Source: Akkermansiaceae bacterium (lineage in GTDB: Bacteria > Verrucomicrobiota > Verrucomicrobiia > Verrucomicrobiales > Akkermansiaceae). Taken from it: a stretch of DNA of 64,000 nt. Positions 1 to 7,569 of this stretch are shown in pieces. Each line of letters opens with the position of its first letter. The stretch's first letter is position 1. The stretch lies in the NCBI GenBank assembly GCA_017798145.1, contig CP059069.1:2837226-2901225 (forward strand), in the 5' to 3' direction. The notes beneath the pieces are model-generated. The model was given only the letters and a program-made list of their open reading frames with translations, had not been told where the DNA came from and made no database searches. The position numbers were made by a program, and so were the translations under genes.

Positions 1-1
1 T

Positions 2-58
2 CCGCGGCTTACGGATGCCTTCGACAAGCCGCCCTACCTGGACAAGACGCGGAAGTAG
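2..58 (+). CDS. 3' end of an unidentified protein-coding gene (partial)
   Basis: Eighteen codons, ending DAFDKPPYLDKTRK and a TAG stop at 56-58, are open from the left window edge. The segment is hydrophilic and resembles a protein C-terminus. It stops one base before the stop codon of the convergent sulfatase gene, which fits a real gene end. The product cannot be identified from this tail. Confidence 0.4.
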   Translation, partial: PRLTDAFDKPPYLDKTRK

Positions 59-59
59 C

Positions 60-1436
60 TCACTTCGTTCCGGGAAGCTTGGCGCCGGTTTTTTCGAACC
101 ACGCCAGCAAGTCATCGAGAAGCTCGTCGCGCTTGGCGGTGTTTTCGTTGGAGAGGTTGTTCCGCTCGCCGATGTCCTCGCTGAGGTTGTAGAGTTCGAC
201 CGCATCGTTGGAGGCGAGTTTTTCGCGCCCGCCGTCGAGCAGCCATTCCTCGTGATAGAGGTGCAGCTTCCAGTCGCCCTTGCGGATCACGCTGACGGGG
301 CGGGTGCGGAAGACTTCGTCACGGCCTCTCGTCACCGGTCTGTCGAGATAGCCGGGGAAATGCCAGAAGATCGCGCCGCGCTCCAGTTCCCCGCCTGCGC
401 AAAGGGCTTTGAGGCTCTCTCCGTCCAGGATCTTCCCTTCGGGGATTTCTGCGCCTGCGGCATCGGCGAAGGTGGGAAAGAGGTCGATGTTCAGGACAGG
501 CACCGAGGTTTTGCTCCCCGGCTTCGTCACCCCGGGCCAGCGGACGATGAAGGGCTCGCGGATGCCGCCTTCGTAGTAGCAGCCTTTGTTGCCCCTCAGA
601 GGTTCCTGGGATGACTGGCCCGTTCCTCCGTTGTCCGAGGTGAAAACCACGATCGTGTTGTCGGCGATGCCGAGCTCATCGAGCTTGTCTAGAAGGATGC
701 CCACTCCCTCATCCAGATCCTTGGTGCAGGCCGCGTAGAGCGGATCGCTGTGTTGCTTGCCGGGTGCCTTTTCCTTGAAATGCCCGAAGGTCTCCTTCTT
801 TGACTCAAGCGCGGTGTGGATCGCGTGGTGAGACATGTATGCGAAGAACGGCTTCCCTGCCTTCGCGCTCTTTTCCATGAACTCCGAAGCCTCGCGCGCC
901 ATCGAGAAAATACCCTTCGGATCTTCCTGTATCTTTCCTTTCGAGTCGTTCGGGCTCTTTCCTTTCGCGGAGTCGTAGTAAACCCCGAATCCCTGCTCCG
1001 TGGGTTTGCAGCCTTCGGGGCCGGTGAGGTGCCACTTTCCGAAGATCGCAGTTGCATAGCCGGCGGATTGGAGGGCATCCGCCAGCGAGAACTCCTTGGC
1101 GGGGATTCCGGATTTGTTAGGCACCGGCACGAGCCGCATCAGGTTCTTCGGCCCGCGATCCGTGCTCTTCACCGCGTATACGTCGTGCCGGGGAGTATAT
1201 TGGCCGGAGATCAGGCAGGCGCGGGACGGTTGGCAGTTTCCCGCAGCGGAGTAGCCGTCGGTGAAGGTCATCCCGGATTTCGCGAGGGCGTCGATGCGCG
1301 GGGTCTCGTAGAAATCGGTGCCTTGGTATCCCACGTCCTTCCAGCCGAGGTCGTCGGCGAAGATGAAGAGGATGTTGGGCTTATCCGCGCAGTTCGCGGC
1401 GGAAACCAGGGCGATGGCGAGCAGAATGGTCTTCAC
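60..1436 (-). CDS. Secreted arylsulfatase-type sulfatase
   Basis: Predicted to hydrolyse sulfate esters, probably on sulfated glycans, in the periplasm or outside the cell. The 458-residue protein has an N-terminal signal peptide (about residues 1-16). Metal-binding Asp28-Asp29 (FADD) follow, then the sulfatase signature Cys68-Gln-Pro-Ser-Arg72, whose Cys is converted to formylglycine in this family, then a downstream FTSDNGG motif. It is the second gene of an operon: its ATG overlaps the stop of the upstream sulfatase gene by 4 nt (ATGA at 1433-1436). No formylglycine-generating enzyme gene lies in the window. The substrate cannot be read from the sequence. Confidence 0.93.
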   Translation of the reverse strand: MKTILLAIALVSAANCADKPNILFIFADDLGWKDVGYQGTDFYETPRIDALAKSGMTFTDGYSAAGNCQPSRACLISGQYTPRHDVYAVKSTDRGPKNLMRLVPVPNKSGIPAKEFSLADALQSAGYATAIFGKWHLTGPEGCKPTEQGFGVYYDSAKGKSPNDSKGKIQEDPKGIFSMAREASEFMEKSAKAGKPFFAYMSHHAIHTALESKKETFGHFKEKAPGKQHSDPLYAACTKDLDEGVGILLDKLDELGIADNTIVVFTSDNGGTGQSSQEPLRGNKGCYYEGGIREPFIVRWPGVTKPGSKTSVPVLNIDLFPTFADAAGAEIPEGKILDGESLKALCAGGELERGAIFWHFPGYLDRPVTRGRDEVFRTRPVSVIRKGDWKLHLYHEEWLLDGGREKLASNDAVELYNLSEDIGERNNLSNENTAKRDELLDDLLAWFEKTGAKLPGTK

Positions 1437-2884
1437 GGGTTCGGATGGTTCCAGAGGCGGTGGGGGTCGTCGAGCCGTTTCATCTCGGAAAGTAGCAGGG
1501 CTTCCATTTCCGCGAGTTTGGCGGCGTGTTCGGGGCTTTCGGCGAGGTCGGTGAGTTTTGGGTCGCCCTTGCCGTGCTCGGGGAGGAATTCGTTGGGGTT
1601 TTCGGCGAGGTTGAAGAGTTGTGTCTCGCGGACTTTGCCATCGAGGACATCATATTTGATGAGTTTCCAATCGCCCTTTTTCACACATCGCATCCCGGGC
1701 TTGGTGCCGCCGCAATAGGTTCCGTAGAGGGTTTCGCGGACGGCTTGTTTTTCGCCGGTGAGGACGGTCTTGAAGGATAGCCCCTCGCTAGTTTCCGGGG
1801 CGGGGATGCCGGCGAGGTCGCAGAGGGTGGCGAGGGTGTCGAGCAGGTAGATGTTGCCGGGTGCGCGGCCTTGTCTCACCCCGGGGCCCATGACGAGGTA
1901 GGGGACGCGGAAGGTGTGCTCGTAGAGGTTCTGTTTCCCCTGCAGGCCGTGGCGGCCGATGGCCATGCCGTGGTCGGCGGTGTAGATGACATAGGTGTTT
2001 TCCAGCTCGCCCATGGCCTCCAGCTTGTCGAGCACGCGGCCGATCTGGATGTCGATGTTTTCCGAACAGGCGAACTCGCGGCCGATCTCGTTGCGGATGG
2101 TGCGCTCGTCGCGGTTTTCCCAGACACCGGAGACGGAGACCTCATCGCGCAGGCCGGGATGGCCATGGGGGAAGGGGTGTTCCGCCAGCCAATTGACGGG
2201 CAGGGCGGGCTGCTTCGAATTCGCGGCGGGGAGGGATTTCTTGTCGGTGTGGTTGGTGGCTCCGTATTTTTCCAGGAGCGGCGGGGTGCCGTCGCGGACA
2301 TCGTGGGGGTGGGAGAATCCGTAGTAGATGAGGAAAGGTTTTTTGGCCTCCTGTTTCTCGCGGCCGGCGAGGTAGTCCATGACCCGGTCGCCGTGCCACT
2401 CGCTGCCGCTCTCGGCGGTGCCGCCGCGCTTGGTGGCGTCGTTGCGGATCTGGAATCTCCTGTTGGCCGGCTCGTAGGAGTTGCCCTGCTTGCAGGTGCG
2501 GACAGTCTCGTACCCGGCATTGTTGAAAACGACGGGGAGGGTGGATTCCTCGATGCCCTTCGGGATGAGGCCGTCGGTTTTCTTTTTCCCCGCTGCGCGG
2601 GGGATGTGCCAGACGGTGCGGCCGGTCATGATCATGGTGCGCGATGGCATGCAGACGGCTCCGGACCAGGATCCCATCTGGTGGGCGGCATCGAGCACCA
2701 TGCCCTCGCGGGCGATGCGGTCGATGTTGGGGGTTTCGAGGATGGATTCCGGATCGTAGGCCCTGAGGTCGAAGGGCGACTGATCATCGACGAGGATGAA
2801 GAGGAAATTGGGCTTCTCCGGCGCTGCGGAAAGGCCGGGGAGCGAGAGGGCAAGTGAGGCCAGGCAAGCGGGAAGGGTTTTCAT
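1433..2884 (-). CDS. Secreted sulfatase (alkaline phosphatase superfamily)
   Basis: First gene of a two-sulfatase operon. The 483-residue protein has a signal peptide (residues 1-20, ending ALSLPGLSA), an early VDDQ metal-binding segment near residue 33, the signature Cys78-Met-Pro-Ser-Arg82 and a later TADHG motif. VDDQSPFD and the MGSW stretch before the active Cys are typical of one bacterial sulfatase subfamily, possibly acting on polysaccharide or choline-like esters, but the substrate is not assigned. Its stop overlaps the next sulfatase start. Paired secreted sulfatases are common in Verrucomicrobiota and Planctomycetota that degrade sulfated polysaccharides (family knowledge). Confidence 0.92.
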   Translation of the reverse strand: MKTLPACLASLALSLPGLSAAPEKPNFLFILVDDQSPFDLRAYDPESILETPNIDRIAREGMVLDAAHQMGSWSGAVCMPSRTMIMTGRTVWHIPRAAGKKKTDGLIPKGIEESTLPVVFNNAGYETVRTCKQGNSYEPANRRFQIRNDATKRGGTAESGSEWHGDRVMDYLAGREKQEAKKPFLIYYGFSHPHDVRDGTPPLLEKYGATNHTDKKSLPAANSKQPALPVNWLAEHPFPHGHPGLRDEVSVSGVWENRDERTIRNEIGREFACSENIDIQIGRVLDKLEAMGELENTYVIYTADHGMAIGRHGLQGKQNLYEHTFRVPYLVMGPGVRQGRAPGNIYLLDTLATLCDLAGIPAPETSEGLSFKTVLTGEKQAVRETLYGTYCGGTKPGMRCVKKGDWKLIKYDVLDGKVRETQLFNLAENPNEFLPEHGKGDPKLTDLAESPEHAAKLAEMEALLLSEMKRLDDPHRLWNHPNP

Positions 2885-2981
2885 GGGAATGGATACTTCG
2901 GGGCGGAGGTGGTTTTAGCAAGGTTGTCCGTGGATGCGCTTCCCGGCGTTCCTTTGCTATAACATGGGTTGGAATACACCT

Positions 2982-3210
2982 ATGGTTACGACCGAAAAAT
3001 CACCTCCATTGGGGAATTCCGCAGGCATCATCCTGCCCAAGGAGCTTTTGGAGAAACTCCTGGTTTCCAAGGGGGGATGTGCTGACCGTCACCGAGACGC
3101 CCGTTGGGATCAAACTGAGTCCATTTGACCGGGATTTCGCCACGTCGATGTCGGTGGCCGAGGAGATCATGCGTGAGGAAAGGGATGTGTTGAGGAAACT
3201 CGCGCAGTGA
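2982..3210 (+). pseudogene. AbrB/MazE-like antitoxin, frameshifted in a G run
   Basis: The first part (MVTTEKSPPLGNSAGIILPK, then ELLEKLLVSKGG) matches the swapped-hairpin AbrB/MazE DNA-binding fold, with its conserved GNSxGxxLPKE segment. The second part (DVLTVTETPVGIKLSPFDRD, then SVAEEIMREERDVLRKLA) continues the same family in the next frame. The frames switch at six Gs (3071-3076); five would restore one ~75-residue antitoxin. So this is a one-base insertion in a homopolymer: a true mutation, a slippage switch, or a sequence error. An in-frame ATG also exists at 2964. No recognisable toxin follows; the next gene overlaps the stop by 4 nt. Confidence 0.65.
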
Positions 3211-3353
3211 AAACTCCGCCCTTGGATTTCGAACCGAAATGGATCACTCCTGCAATTACCCTCGCCGCCGGTGAGATCACGGAGGAGGAGTTCAAGGCCT
3301 GGCTACGCGAAACCCCGCCAGTTCCTGAGCGTTTTCCGATCATCCCCCTTTGA
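3207..3353 (+). CDS. Small hypothetical protein, coupled to the antitoxin-like gene
   Basis: A GTG-initiated 48-residue frame whose start overlaps the stop of the AbrB-like gene (GTGA, 3207-3210). It reads VKTPPLDFEPKWITPAITLA, then AGEITEEEFKAWLRETPPVP and ERFPIIPL. It has no signal peptide, no membrane helix and no family I recognise. The overlap and position suggest a two-gene toxin-antitoxin-like unit, but 48 residues is short for Doc, Fic or PIN toxins. A consensus-like TTGACA (3350-3355) overlaps its stop and may be the -35 element of the following lpd gene, though no good -10 is visible. Confidence 0.4.
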   Translation: MKTPPLDFEPKWITPAITLAAGEITEEEFKAWLRETPPVPERFPIIPL

Positions 3354-3407
3354 CAATCCCCCGCCCTCGCCCCACGCTGCCGCCGAAAGCACTTTTCCAG
3401 AAATATC

Positions 3408-4790
3408 ATGTCCTACGATCTCATTGTCATTGGTGGCGGCCCGGCCGGTTATGTTGCAGCAATCCGCGCGGCCCAGCACGGGAAAAAAGTCGCCTGCGTC
3501 GAAGCGGACCGCGCAGGCGGAACCTGCCTGAACTGGGGCTGCATCCCGACCAAGGCGCTGCTAAAGAACGCCGAGCTCTATCAGACGCTCATGCACAAGG
3601 CCGGCGAGATGGGGCTCCAGATCCAGGGGCTTTCCTATGACTGGAGCACTGTCGTCGGGCGTTCGCGCAAGGTTTCCGACAAGCTCGCGGGCGGCATCGA
3701 GTTCCTGTTCAAGAAGAACAAGGTCGATTACATCAAGGGTCACGGCTCCATCGAGGGCGAGGGCAAGGTGGGAGTGAAAGCCGCCGACGGCTCCACGCAG
3801 ACCCTCGAGGGCGCGAACATCATCATCGCCACCGGCTGCAAATCCCGCCCGCTGCCGCCGCTTCCTTTCAACGGGAAATCGGTGATCGGCTCGAAGGAGG
3901 CGATGGTGCTCGCCGAGCAGCCGAAGGAGATGATCATCATCGGCGCGGGCGCGATCGGCGTCGAGTTCGCCTACATCTACAACGCCTTCGGCACCAAGGT
4001 CACGCTTGTCGAGATGCTGCCCAACGTCCTCCCCGTGGAGGACACGGAGGTCGGCGAGGCGCTTGAGAAATCCCTCACCAAACAGGGCATCCGCTGCCTC
4101 GTGAACACGAAGGTCACCGCCACCAAGGATCTCGGCGACCGCGTCGAGATCACCGTCGAGGGGCCGAAGGAGAACGGGACGATTTCCGCCGATGTCTGCC
4201 TCGTCGCGATCGGCATCCAGCCCGTCCTTCCCGGCGGCGTCCAGCCGGAGCTCACCGAGCGCGGCTACATCAAGATCGGCGACCGATACGAGACCAATCT
4301 CCCGGGCGTCTATGCGATCGGCGATATCAACGGCCCGCCGTGGCTCGCCCACGTCGCTTCCTTCGAGGCGTTCCAGTGCGTCGACGGCCTTTTCGTGGAC
4401 GGCCACAAGCCGCGCAAGGTCACCAATTTCCCTGGCTGCACCTACTGCCACCCGCAGGTCGCCTCGGTTGGAAAAACGGAACGCGCACTCAAGGAGGAGG
4501 GTGTCGAATATGTCGTCGGGAAAATCCCCTTCGTCGCGATCGGCAAGGCGGTCGCCGCGGGCGAGACAGATGGCTTTGCGAAGCTCCTCTACGGCAAGAA
4601 GCACGGCGAGTTGCTCGGCGCGCACATCATCGGCGATAACGCCACCGAGCTCATCGCCGAGATGGGGCTGGCCCTCGACCAGGAGCTGACCATCGACGAG
4701 ATCCACGCGACCATCCACGCCCACCCGACCATGTCGGAGGTGATCCACGAGGCCACCCTCGCGGCGGAAGGCCACGCGATCCATTTCTGA
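3408..4790 (+). CDS. lpdA: Dihydrolipoyl dehydrogenase (E3)
   Basis: FAD-dependent oxidation of protein-bound dihydrolipoamide with NAD+, the shared E3 subunit of 2-oxoacid dehydrogenase complexes. The 460-residue length is normal. Visible features are the FAD Rossmann motif GGGPAG (residues 9-14), the redox-active disulfide in GGTCLNWGC (Cys40/Cys45), the NAD motif GAGAIG in the middle, and the C-terminal His439-Pro-Thr...Glu444 catalytic pair. No E1 or E2 genes are adjacent, so it probably serves complexes encoded elsewhere. It converges with rlmN, stop against stop, with no spacer. Confidence 0.97.
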   Translation: MSYDLIVIGGGPAGYVAAIRAAQHGKKVACVEADRAGGTCLNWGCIPTKALLKNAELYQTLMHKAGEMGLQIQGLSYDWSTVVGRSRKVSDKLAGGIEFLFKKNKVDYIKGHGSIEGEGKVGVKAADGSTQTLEGANIIIATGCKSRPLPPLPFNGKSVIGSKEAMVLAEQPKEMIIIGAGAIGVEFAYIYNAFGTKVTLVEMLPNVLPVEDTEVGEALEKSLTKQGIRCLVNTKVTATKDLGDRVEITVEGPKENGTISADVCLVAIGIQPVLPGGVQPELTERGYIKIGDRYETNLPGVYAIGDINGPPWLAHVASFEAFQCVDGLFVDGHKPRKVTNFPGCTYCHPQVASVGKTERALKEEGVEYVVGKIPFVAIGKAVAAGETDGFAKLLYGKKHGELLGAHIIGDNATELIAEMGLALDQELTIDEIHATIHAHPTMSEVIHEATLAAEGHAIHF

Positions 4791-5891
4791 TCAGGAGACG
4801 ATGCCCTCCGCCGTCTCCTGCTTCAGCCGGAGCTGGCCGCAGGCGGCGTCGATGTCGTGGCCTTTCTCGATGCGGAGGGTGGCGGTGACGCCGGCGTTTT
4901 TCAGGACATCCTGGAAGGCGCGGCAGTGGGAGAGGGCGGGGCGCTCCCATTCGAGGCCTTCGACGGTGTTGTAGGGGATCAGGTTCACCTTTGCGCCGAT
5001 ATTGCGGGCGTGGCGGGCGAGGATGGCGGCCTGGGTGAGGTCGTCGTTGACGCCCTTGATGAGGATGTATTCGAGGGTGAGTTTTTGTTTTTTGGTGGAG
5101 TTCCAATGGGCGAGCGCATCCATCAGCTCGGCCACGGGATATTTTTTATTCACCGGCATGATGCGGTTCCGGACTTCGTCGGTGGCTCCGTGGAAGGAAA
5201 TGGCGAGGCGGATCTGCTGGGGGTGATCGGCGAGTTTCCTGATCTGCGGGGCGAGGCCGGAGGTGGAGATGGTCAGGTGACGTGCGCCAAGGTGGAGGGT
5301 TTCCGGGCCGGTGATGAGGGCGATGGCCTGCATTAGGTTTTCGAAGTTCGCCATCGGTTCGCCCATGCCCATGAAGACGAGGCTGTCCACGCGCTCGCCG
5401 GAGATCTGCTCGGCGGCGAGGACTTGGCCTGCGATTTCCGCGGCATCGAGGTTCCGCGTGTAGCCGGCGAGTCCTGAGGCGCAGAATTTGCAGCCGTAGG
5501 CGCAGCCGACCTGTGAGGACACGCAGAGGGTGCGGCGGTCGGATTTCTCGCCGTAGAGCGCAGGGTTCGCGGGGATGAGGACGGACTCGATGTAGCGCCC
5601 GTCGTGGAGGCGGAAGAGAAACTTCCGCGTGGTGTCCTCGCTGCCCTGGGTCTTGGCGTGGGCGAGGGCGGTGATGCGGAAGGAGGCGGCGAGCTTTTCC
5701 CGCAACGGGGCGGGGAGGTTGGTCATTTCATCGTATGATATGACCTTTTTTTTCCACACCCAATCGAGGATCTGCTTCGCCCGGAAGGCTGGCTCTCCCT
5801 GCTCTGCAAGCCATGTGGAGAGTGTCTCCGTGGAGACGCCAGGAAGGGCGGGTAGAGGGGCGGCGGTCATGGACACGGGGAAGCCTGTCAC
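4791..5891 (-). CDS. rlmN: Dual-specificity 23S rRNA A2503 / tRNA A37 C2-methyltransferase RlmN
   Basis: Radical-SAM enzyme methylating C2 of adenine 2503 in 23S rRNA and A37 of some tRNAs. The iron-sulfur motif CxxxCxxC is present as Cys130-Ala-Tyr-Gly-Cys134-Lys-Phe-Cys137. The C-terminal Cys351 (DIDAACGQL) matches the catalytic Cys that carries the methyl transiently. The SAM-binding GMGEP segment is present. Length 366 is typical. The longest start is a GTG; an ATG seven codons in (5870) is equally plausible and neither has a clear Shine-Dalgarno sequence. Confidence 0.96.
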   Translation of the reverse strand: MTGFPVSMTAAPLPALPGVSTETLSTWLAEQGEPAFRAKQILDWVWKKKVISYDEMTNLPAPLREKLAASFRITALAHAKTQGSEDTTRKFLFRLHDGRYIESVLIPANPALYGEKSDRRTLCVSSQVGCAYGCKFCASGLAGYTRNLDAAEIAGQVLAAEQISGERVDSLVFMGMGEPMANFENLMQAIALITGPETLHLGARHLTISTSGLAPQIRKLADHPQQIRLAISFHGATDEVRNRIMPVNKKYPVAELMDALAHWNSTKKQKLTLEYILIKGVNDDLTQAAILARHARNIGAKVNLIPYNTVEGLEWERPALSHCRAFQDVLKNAGVTATLRIEKGHDIDAACGQLRLKQETAEGIVS

Positions 5892-5935
5892 CTGCGCAAA
5901 GCGGAGTCGAACCGGAAATCGGCGCGGCGGCGGCT

Positions 5936-6502
5936 TCAGGAGTCCGCGAACCGCGTTTCAACGATCTCCTTCGAGACCATTTTTTCCGCCTCGAACACGA
6001 ATTTCCCGAGCAGGCTTTTCCCGCCGAGAACGAGCGGCAACCAATGGATGTCGTCCTCCCACATCCTTGCGTATGGGATGTCACCCAGCGGCACCCACAG
6101 GGGGGCGGCCTCTTCCGTTTCCGTCGGAGTCCCGGAGAAATCGCCGCCTATGAATACGTGGCAGAGGATGCTCGGGTAATCGGACATCTGGAACCACAGC
6201 TCGGCCACCTTGCGCGCTTCCCTGACGGAAATGTGGAGCTCTTCCTCCGTCTCCCGCACCGCGCATTGCAGCGGCGTCTCGCCCGGATCGATCTTGCCGC
6301 CGGGGCCGTTTACCTTGCCTGCACCGTGGCCGCGTTTTTTTTCGATGAGCAGGATCTCGCCTCCCCGCACGACGAACATCAGCGTCGCCGCGATCTCGCC
6401 CCGCCAGCCTGTCCAATCGAATCCGCTCACAGCCGTGAACCCTGCGTGAAATGCGGGGCTTGTCCAGCCGTGGCTTGCGCGGCATCCGATGCAAAAACGC
6501 AA
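5936..6502 (-). CDS. Nudix hydrolase, MTH1/MutT-like (8-oxo-dGTP diphosphatase candidate)
   Basis: Hydrolyses nucleoside diphosphates linked to another moiety; likely sanitises oxidised nucleotides. The Nudix box Gx5Ex7RExxEE is visible from Gly69 (GKIDPGE) through Arg83-Glu84 and Glu86-Glu88. The FDWTGWR segment before the box and the C-terminal MWEDDIHWLPLVL segment resemble eukaryotic NUDT1/MTH1, in which Trp and Asp residues in that region hold the base. The first ~27 residues look unlike the family; a GTG at about residue 25, with AGGG upstream, may be the true start. Confidence 0.85.
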   Translation of the reverse strand: MRFCIGCRASHGWTSPAFHAGFTAVSGFDWTGWRGEIAATLMFVVRGGEILLIEKKRGHGAGKVNGPGGKIDPGETPLQCAVRETEEELHISVREARKVAELWFQMSDYPSILCHVFIGGDFSGTPTETEEAAPLWVPLGDIPYARMWEDDIHWLPLVLGGKSLLGKFVFEAEKMVSKEIVETRFADS

Positions 6503-6743
6503 TTTGATTAGAGTTATTTGAATGTCACATGACGGTGAACATATGGAGACTCCTGATTTTTCCGATGGTTCACATAATCCGCAACACGTTGATTTTCATG
6601 GGATTGCGAATCCTGGATCCGGCATTCCGTAATTTCCGGAAATTCAGCAAAAGCTAAGCAGGCGGGATGAACTGGCCAGGTTTCTGCATTTGGACACTAG
6701 TTGTGCGGTTGCACTAGTAATCACCCCCCACCCCCTACCCCCC

Positions 6744-7430
6744 ATGAAACACCTAGCCATCATTACGGCTGCTGTCGCAGCATCCGCCGGATTTGCCTCC
6801 GCGCAATCAACGATAGTTCAGACCAAGTCATTCAGCGGAGTGCCCGATTTCTCGGAGCCACTTCTTTTCAATAAATACAACGGCCTGGCGTCGAACCTGC
6901 TCAACGTCAACATCAGCTACTCGCTGACCATCGTGGGCGGCCAGTTTGTCATGGACAATGATGCGAACAGCCCTGCGTCCGTCACCGCGAACTTCGGAGC
7001 GACGCTTGACGCCACCTCCACCGATGTCCAGCTGCGCGACAACACCTTCAATCTCATCGTTGACGATGTCGCCGCCCTGAACACCGGAACATTCAACCTG
7101 GCTCCAAACCAAGGAGACGGACTCAACGATTACGATCCGACCGGCCCGGACGGTGCGATCCTTGTTGGCACGACCCAGACGAAGACCGGAAACGGCGATG
7201 TGGCCGCTATGTTCCTCGGCGGTTACGTCGGGACGAACCAGTTCACCGTCAATGCGATCGCCAAGCAGGTCGCCAGCCTGACCTCGAACAGCGGTGTCGA
7301 GACGGCGACGACCCCGGTCAGTGCCAGGGGCTTCGTCACCGTGACATACACGGTCGTGCCGGAGCCCAGCTCGTCCGCACTCGCCGGCCTCGCGGCACTC
7401 GGCCTGGCTTTCCGCCGCCGCCGCGCATGA
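6744..7430 (+). CDS. PEP-CTERM sorting-signal secreted protein
   Basis: A 228-residue exported protein with a signal peptide (MKHLAIITAAVAASAGFASA). The C-terminal PEP-CTERM tripartite signal is VPEP, a hydrophobic segment (LAGLAALGLAF) and an arginine-rich end (RRRRA). In this family the signal directs processing by exosortase and surface or matrix retention; no exosortase gene is in the window. The mature part is rich in Asn, Thr and Val with a beta-strand-like pattern and no recognised enzyme motif. The ATG at 6744 is chosen for the signal peptide. The 23 nt before it are almost all C, with no Shine-Dalgarno sequence. A terminator follows at 7461. Confidence 0.88.
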   Translation: MKHLAIITAAVAASAGFASAQSTIVQTKSFSGVPDFSEPLLFNKYNGLASNLLNVNISYSLTIVGGQFVMDNDANSPASVTANFGATLDATSTDVQLRDNTFNLIVDDVAALNTGTFNLAPNQGDGLNDYDPTGPDGAILVGTTQTKTGNGDVAAMFLGGYVGTNQFTVNAIAKQVASLTSNSGVETATTPVSARGFVTVTYTVVPEPSSSALAGLAALGLAFRRRRA

Positions 7431-7460
7431 CGGTAAGGTAATGAATCACCCCCCATGAAG

Positions 7461-7491
7461 GCCCGTGGCTCCCTGGAGCTGCGGGCTTTTT
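7461..7491 (+). terminator. Rho-independent terminator after the PEP-CTERM gene
   Basis: The stem GCCCGTGGCTCC...GGAGCTGCGGGC has two short bulged or mismatched bases and a 3-nt loop, followed by TTTTT (7487-7491). It sits 30 nt after the stop codon. Confidence 0.75.
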
Positions 7492-7569
7492 CATTTTCAG
7501 GAAAGTCCGCCGGGGCTTGCGGCGTATACATTCCACCGCCACCCCCGGAATCTAACACCCGCAAAGACC

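Noticed and set aside
2958..2963. TATAAC as a -10 box for the antitoxin-like gene
   Set aside because: The nearest -35-like TTGTCC (2924-2929) is 28 nt away, too far for a normal promoter.
3561..4784. A 407-codon minus-strand open frame opposite lpd
   Set aside because: Shadow of the clear lpd gene; its product is Asp/Arg/His-rich with no family.
6690..6720. TTGGAC/TAGTAA promoter for the first PEP-CTERM gene
   Set aside because: The spacing is 19 nt and the match is weak, so it is not listed as a feature.
7465..7569. Upstream extension of the DUF1592 gene to an ATG at 7465
   Set aside because: It would start inside the terminator hairpin and place 35 unlikely residues before the signal peptide.
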